Below the pieces are notes generated by a model. That model saw only the letters and a list, made by a program, of their open reading frames with translations. It was not told where the DNA came from and ran no database searches. The translations under genes and the position numbers were made by a program. Positions 14,683 to 16,567 of a stretch of 16,567 nucleotides of DNA are shown in pieces. Position 1 is the stretch's first letter; every line of letters begins with the position of its first letter. The DNA lies in NCBI GenBank assembly GCA_030528965.1, contig JAUMXS010000009.1:283-16849 (forward strand), written 5' to 3'. Source of the DNA: Eubacteriales bacterium. GTDB lineage: Bacteria > Bacillota > Clostridia > Oscillospirales > Oscillospiraceae.

Positions 14683-16098
14683 TCAGTACTGTACTTTCTC
14701 GCGAATATAGGCCGCTACTTCCGAAATGGGAATACGGACCTGAGACATGCTGTCGCGCTCACGGATGGTCACGCAGTGGTCAGCTTCCGTCTTGTCGTCG
14801 CCGACAGTCTGGAAGTCCACCGTGATGCAGTACGGCGTGCCGATCTCGTCCTCACGGCGATAGCGCTTGCCGATCGATCCGGTGTCGTCATAATCGCACA
14901 TGAATTCACGGCTCAGCTGCTCATGCAGTTCCTTCGCGGGGCCGGCCAGCTTCTTCGACAGAGGCAGGATCGCGCACTTGAAGGGAGCCAGCGCCGGATG
15001 CAGGTGCAGGACCGTACGCACATCGTTCTTCGCCTCATCGATGACTTCTTCGTCATAGGCTTCACACAGGAATGCCAGCGCTACACGATCCGCGCCCAGA
15101 GACGGCTCAATGACGTACGGAATGTACTTCGTGTTCTTTTCCTGATCGTAGTAGCTCATATCCTGACCGGAGGTGTTCTGGTGCTGCGTCAGGTCGTAGT
15201 TGGTACGGTCCGCAACGCCCCACAGTTCGCCCCAGCCAAACGGGAACAGATATTCAAAGTCCGTCGTCGCCTTGGAGTAGAAGGACAGCTCTTCCGGACC
15301 ATGGTCGCGCAGACGCAGGCTCTCATCCTTCATGCCCAGCTCAAGCAGCCACTGGTGGCAGAACTCACGCCAGTATTCAAACCACTCGAGGTCGGTGTCC
15401 GGCTCGCAGAAGAACTCCAGTTCCATCTGCTCGAATTCTCTCGTGCGGAAGGTGAAGTTGCCCGGCGTGATCTCGTTGCGGAAGCTCTTGCCTACCTGGC
15501 AGATGCCGAACGGGATCTTGCGGCGGGTCGTACGCTGGACGTTCTTGAAGTTTACGAAGATGCCCTGCGCCGTTTCCGGACGAAGATATACTTCCGTGCC
15601 GGTGTCTTCCGTTACGCCCTGGTGCGTCTTGAACATCAGGTTGAACTTGCGGATGCCGGTGAAGTCGGATTTGCCGCAGCCGGGGCAGGGAATGTTCTGC
15701 TCTTCGATGAAGGCGACCATGTCGTCGTTCGTCATCGCTTCGACATTCGCTTCAAAACCGGTCTCTTTGCACCAGGCTTCGATCAGCTTGTCCGCGCGAT
15801 GGCGCATCTTGCAGGATTTGCAGTCGATCAGAGGATCGTTGAAGTTCGTGACGTGGCCGGAAGCTACCCACGCCTGCGGGTTCATCAGAATGGCCGCGTC
15901 CAGTCCGACGTTGTACGGATTTTCCTGTACAAACTTCTTCCACCATGCACGCTTTACGTTGTTCTTGAACTCCACACCCAGAGGACCGTAGTCCCAGGTA
16001 TTGGCCAGTCCGCCGTAGATCTCACTGCCGGCAAATATATAGCCGCGCCCTTTGCAAAGAGCTACGACTTTTTCCATCGTCTTTTCTTTGTTATCCAT
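14683..16098 (-). CDS. glyS: Glycyl-tRNA synthetase, dimeric (alpha2) type
   Basis: Charges tRNA-Gly with glycine. The 471-residue protein is the eukaryote/archaeal-like dimeric form, not the alpha2beta2 GlyQ/GlyS form. It shows TWDYGPLG (35-41) typical of the family, two zinc-type pairs C93-xx-C96 and C138-xx-C141, motif 2 in [10 protein letters not shown] and [15 protein letters not shown], motif 3 in [12 protein letters not shown], and a C-terminal anticodon-binding domain from about residue 370 ([10 protein letters not shown]). The start at 16098 is preceded by GAAGGGG about 9 bases away; a second in-frame ATG (residue 8, base 16077) is possible but has a poorer site. A good promoter (16160-16188) gives a leader of only about 55 bases, too short for the T-box riboswitch that often controls GlyRS in Bacillota. 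Confidence 0.95.
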   Translation of the reverse strand: MDNKEKTMEKVVALCKGRGYIFAGSEIYGGLANTWDYGPLGVEFKNNVKRAWWKKFVQENPYNVGLDAAILMNPQAWVASGHVTNFNDPLIDCKSCKMRHRADKLIEAWCKETGFEANVEAMTNDDMVAFIEEQNIPCPGCGKSDFTGIRKFNLMFKTHQGVTEDTGTEVYLRPETAQGIFVNFKNVQRTTRRKIPFGICQVGKSFRNEITPGNFTFRTREFEQMELEFFCEPDTDLEWFEYWREFCHQWLLELGMKDESLRLRDHGPEELSFYSKATTDFEYLFPFGWGELWGVADRTNYDLTQHQNTSGQDMSYYDQEKNTKYIPYVIEPSLGADRVALAFLCEAYDEEVIDEAKNDVRTVLHLHPALAPFKCAILPLSKKLAGPAKELHEQLSREFMCDYDDTGSIGKRYRREDEIGTPYCITVDFQTVGDDKTEADHCVTIRERDSMSQVRIPISEVAAYIREKVQY

Positions 16099-16121
16099 CT
16101 TTTCGGACCCCTTCCCATCCC

Positions 16122-16138
16122 GCGGCGGGTGCCGCCGC
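16122..16138 (-). promoter_or_regulatory. GC-only hairpin in the glyS leader
   Basis: GCGGCGG (16122-16128), loop GTG, CCGCCGC (16132-16138): a perfect 7-bp G/C stem. It ends 23 bases upstream of the glyS start codon and just before the ribosome binding site. It might protect the 5' end or affect translation; no known riboswitch is recognised. Confidence 0.5.
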
Positions 16139-16159
16139 TCAACTTAGAATCATTTCCTT

Positions 16160-16188
16160 ATTTTATCACTTTATTGCCTGTAAATCAA
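16160..16188 (-). promoter_or_regulatory. Sigma-A-type promoter of glyS
   Basis: On the minus strand TTGATT (16183-16188), 17-base spacer, TAAAAT (16160-16165). The surrounding DNA is AT-rich compared with its GC-rich neighbours. Predicted transcript start is near 16153. Confidence 0.7.
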
Positions 16189-16280
16189 GCGTTTCCTCGC
16201 GTTATTCCCCCGCCTCACTTGACATTCTCACGCCTTTCCTTTACAATATCCTCCGCCCCTTCGGAACGGCCTGCCCGTTT

Positions 16281-16315
16281 TTTACTTCTTCACTATTCAC
16301 TATTACTTCTTACTT
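16281..16315 (-). repeat. 35-bp dispersed repeat, copy 2
   Basis: Its reverse complement matches 3502-3536 at 30 of 35 bases, built on AGTAATAGTGAA. It is about 12.7 kb from copy 1, in inverted orientation, and again next to hairpin-type repeats. Confidence 0.75.
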
Positions 16316-16321
16316 CATTGT

Positions 16322-16391
16322 GGGGCCCCGTCCGCGGATTTAAAAGCGCCGCACCTGCGGCGGCTCGCTCACGCTCGCGTCGGCGGACCCT
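16322..16391 (+). repeat. 70-bp direct repeat, copy 1
   Basis: Runs from GGGGCCCCGTCCGCGG to GGCGGACCCT and matches 16498-16567 at 69 of 70 bases, offset 176. Internally it has GTCCGC/GCGGAC near the ends (16330-16335, 16383-16388), a hairpin CGCCGC-ACCT-GCGGCG (16347-16362) and a doubled GCTCGC around CTCAC. It resembles a REP-type extragenic palindromic element. Confidence 0.85.
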
Positions 16392-16475
16392 CTTTCCGAG
16401 TGATTGCGGTCCGTTCTCCCCATTGGGAAAAATCTTAAATCATGCCCCCGTACCTCACCGGGATAGAGTGAGATA

Positions 16476-16500
16476 CCCCACAAAACGATGTTTTGCGGGG
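16476..16500. other. Hairpin abutting the second 70-bp repeat
   Basis: CCCC-A-CAAAAC, loop GAT, GTTTTG-C-GGGG: 10 paired positions with one A/C mismatch. It overlaps the start of the second 70-bp repeat by a few G. There is no T tail, so it is not a clear terminator; it may be part of the repeat unit. Confidence 0.5.
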
Positions 16501-16567
16501 GCCCCGTCCGCAGATTTAAAAGCGCCGCACCTGCGGCGGCTCGCTCACGCTCGCGTCGGCGGACCCT
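16498..16567 (+). repeat. 70-bp direct repeat, copy 2 (reaches the window edge)
   Basis: Identical to 16322-16391 except A for G at the CCGCAGATT/CCGCGGATT position. The match runs to the last base of the window, so its right end is not known. Confidence 0.85.

Larger units (their letters stand above)
16189..16567. other. Non-coding right end with repeats
   Basis: No gene, tRNA or rRNA is seen upstream of the glyS promoter. The stretch holds a dispersed 35-bp repeat (16281-16315), two 70-bp direct repeats (16322-16391, 16498-16567), and between them CTCAC/GTGAG (16454-16458, 16468-16472) and a longer hairpin (16476-16500). The window ends inside or exactly at the end of the second repeat, so a larger array could continue. 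Confidence 0.75.

Noticed and set aside
16099..16200. T-box riboswitch upstream of glyS
   Set aside because: The leader predicted from the promoter is about 55 bases and shows no stem I/antiterminator layout.
16322..16567. CRISPR array
   Set aside because: Repeats are 70 bp with a 106-bp non-spacer-like gap, only two copies are visible, and no cas gene is present.
1..16567. Mobile element, phage, toxin-antitoxin or defence island
   Set aside because: No transposase, integrase, or toxin-antitoxin pair is seen; all recognisable genes are housekeeping or common transport and metabolic functions.

Overview
The window looks like chromosomal DNA from an anaerobic gut-type member of the Clostridia (Bacillota, Oscillospiraceae-like). 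The grounds are a nadABC-niaR operon, a dnaN-yaaA-recF block, a dimeric eukaryote-like GlyRS, a short archaeal-type AspRS, strong AGGAGG-type ribosome binding sites, and intergenic hairpin repeats of a kind I associate with these genomes. The lineage is an inference; no rRNA or tRNA gene is present to fix it.

Layout. Positions 2-3396 (+ strand) hold the end of nadA, then nadB, nadC and the NAD-responsive repressor niaR, closed by a perfect 18-bp terminator hairpin. From 3454 to 3688 there is non-coding repeat DNA. From 3689 to 16098 every gene is on the minus strand. Read in transcription order, these are glyS, an LtaS-like membrane phosphoglycerol transferase, aspS, a 348-bp gap, dnaN, yaaA, recF, proC, a Cof-type HAD phosphatase, a MATE efflux transporter, a PLP-dependent fold-type II enzyme of unknown substrate, and a 39-residue six-cysteine protein found between annotated genes. 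The right end (16189-16567) is non-coding and carries two 70-bp near-identical direct repeats.

How the genes work together. NadA, NadB and NadC make nicotinate mononucleotide from aspartate, and NiaR, encoded last in the same operon, would switch the pathway off when nicotinate-type signals are high. The dnaN-yaaA-recF block is replication and repair machinery. The gap upstream of dnaN (10948-11295) holds five matches to the DnaA-box consensus, a sixth near match, a TAG-triplet run resembling a DnaA-trio, and an AT-rich stretch, in the order seen at the dnaN side of Bacillus-type origins. dnaA itself is not beside it: aspS occupies that place, and proC rather than gyrB follows recF.

The best lead in the window is this origin-like region with a rearranged flank. 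By-eye base counts show the + strand C-rich on both sides of it, so a simple skew switch at that point is not visible; either the right flank was inverted recently or the working origin lies elsewhere. The rest is mostly ordinary housekeeping sequence. I see no mobile element, CRISPR array, phage or defence system.
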